DNA from: an uncultured Eubacteriales bacterium
GTDB taxonomy: Bacteria; Bacillota; Clostridia; Oscillospirales; Oscillospiraceae
Assembly (NCBI GenBank): GCA_900546255.1
Contig: URCB01000091.1
Span: 1 to 5,850, forward strand
Length of the DNA: 5,850 nt
Reading direction: 5' to 3'
Below, piece after piece: positions 5,122 through 5,850 of this stretch (its first letter is position 1; each line of letters starts with the position of its first letter). Both the position numbers and the translations under genes were made by a program. The notes under the pieces are model-generated. The model saw only the letters and a program-made list of their open reading frames with translations, ran no database searches and was not told the DNA's origin.

Positions 5122-5240
5122 CAAATTCCAGCAAATCCCTCCCCTTTCCCCTCCAGTTCTGCAAAGTTTCTTGCAGGTCTTGGGGCATGATCCGCCCCAG
5201 GCCGCATAGGAATAGAGGGTATGGAAAGGATGGGATTGCT

Positions 5241-5801
5241 ATGAAATGGTTTCGCCATACCCACGACAGGCCACGAAAGATCCTCCTGCTCTCCAAACGC
5301 TGGCTGGCCATCCCCGGGGCGCTGCTGTGCGTGTGCGCCCTGTGCCTGGTGACCACCCTGCCGGCCTACGTCACCGCCTCGGCCCCCCAGCGGCAGCTGC
5401 CGGTGTACTGCGTGCAGCGGGACTACAAGGTGTGCTCTCTCACCTTCGACGCCGCCTGGGGCAATGAGGACACCCAGGAACTCATCGACATCCTGGACCA
5501 ATACAACGCGAAGGCCACCTTTTTCGTGGTGGGGGACTGGGTGGAAAAATACCCCGAGTCAGTAAAAGCCCTGTCCGACGCCGGCCACGAGGTGATGAGC
5601 CACTCCAACCACCACGACCACTTCAACACCCTCTCTGCCCAGGAGATCATCGACGATCTCAACGCCTGCAACGACAAGATCGAGGCCGTCACCGGGGTGC
5701 GGCCCACCCTCTTCCGGCCTCCCTATGGGGAGTACGATGACCATGTGATCTCCACCGTCCGGGGCATGGGCATTCAACCCATCCAGTGGGACGTGGACAG
5801 C
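5241..5801 (+). CDS. Membrane-anchored polysaccharide deacetylase, PdaB-like; 3' end lost to adapter
   Basis: The first 187 codons of a carbohydrate esterase 4 (NodB-homology) protein are present. A basic N-terminus (RPRK, SKR) precedes one hydrophobic segment (about residues 22-46), so it is a signal anchor or signal peptide placing the enzyme outside the membrane. The NodB domain begins near residue 62. Motif 1 is TFDAAWG (68-74): Asp70 is present, but the usual second, metal-binding Asp is Ala71. Motif 2 is HSNHH (His121 and His125). Motif 3 is RPPYGEY (159-165). Motif 4 begins as WDVDS (183-187) and is cut there. The TFDAAWGNEDT form recalls the PdaB group linked to sporulation in Firmicutes; that assignment is tentative. 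Such enzymes remove acetyl groups from peptidoglycan or related sugars. The start has AAAGGA 10 bases upstream. The gene is divergent from pncB. Roughly 50-80 residues are probably missing. Confidence 0.88.
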
Positions 5802-5850
5802 AGATCGGAAGAGCACACGTCTGAACTCCAGTCACTAATCATATCTCGTA
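5802..5850 (+). other. Illumina TruSeq adapter sequence (contamination)
   Basis: From 5802 the sequence reads AGATCGGAAGAGCACACGTC and continues as the known TruSeq index-adapter up to CCAGTCAC (5835). About seven index bases follow (TAATCAT), then ATCTCGTA, the start of the P7 flank. It is not genomic. It stays in frame with the deacetylase and would add RSEEHTSELQS to the predicted protein. Confidence 0.98.

Noticed and set aside
5160..5199. Short inverted repeats TGCAA/TTGCA and TGGGGC/GCCCCA upstream of the deacetylase
   Set aside because: Stems of 5-6 bp with loops of 6-7 bases are expected by chance and have no T-run or promoter overlap that would give them a role.
5180..5212. A sporulation-type promoter before the deacetylase (CATAGGAATA near 5204)
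   Set aside because: It partly resembles sigma-E or sigma-K -10 elements, but no matching -35 stands at the right spacing. TTGGGG-18-CATAGG is also too weak for a sigma-A promoter. The gene's promoter remains unidentified.
1..5850. CRISPR arrays, tRNA or rRNA genes, insertion sequences, toxin-antitoxin or phage modules
   Set aside because: I saw no regularly spaced repeats, cloverleaf-like genes, transposase or phage motifs on either strand. Apart from the adapter, the window is ordinary chromosomal housekeeping and salvage genes.

Overview
The window is GC-rich bacterial DNA whose genes point to a Firmicute of the class Clostridia. The evidence is vegetative sigma-A promoters with 17-bp spacers, strong GGAGG-type ribosome binding sites, a long-form ribosome hibernation factor, the Firmicute-type niacin repressor NiaR, a PfoR-like EIIC membrane protein and a PdaB-like polysaccharide deacetylase. 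The GC-rich codon use would suit an Oscillospiraceae-type gut anaerobe such as a Flavonifractor or Oscillibacter relative; that placement is inference. The last 49 bases are not genomic: they are Illumina TruSeq adapter, so the window ends at a contaminated contig end.

Layout: (1) 1-341 (+), the 3' end of ilvC (ketol-acid reductoisomerase), closed by a strong intrinsic terminator. (2) 342-672, an intergenic stretch with several inverted repeats, a possible 49-codon small ORF and an extended -10 sigma-A promoter leading into (3) hpf, 673-1215 (+). (4) A 15-bp terminator hairpin shared by hpf and a convergent 56-residue lipoprotein gene, 1314-1484 (-), which has its own promoter preceded by helically phased A-tracts. 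(5) A PfoR-like PTS EIIC-only membrane protein, 1706-2812 (-). (6) The pncB-niaR operon, 4904 to 2904 (-): nicotinate phosphoribosyltransferase and the niacin-responsive repressor, read from two tandem promoters through a structured leader. (7) A divergent polysaccharide deacetylase, 5241-5801 (+), cut off in its fourth catalytic motif by adapter sequence.

The most interesting part is the junction between niaR and the EIIC gene (2838-2907). A 40-bp, nearly perfect inverted repeat centred on TGTC-TT-GACA can act as an intrinsic terminator for the pncB-niaR transcript. It also overlaps the -10 and start site of a near-consensus promoter for the EIIC gene. A transcript from that promoter starts inside the repeat and so loses the terminator stem, while as DNA the repeat is well placed as an operator. 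If NiaR is its ligand, the EIIC protein becomes a niacin-regulated membrane protein and a candidate transporter for a niacin-related compound. That last step is inference.
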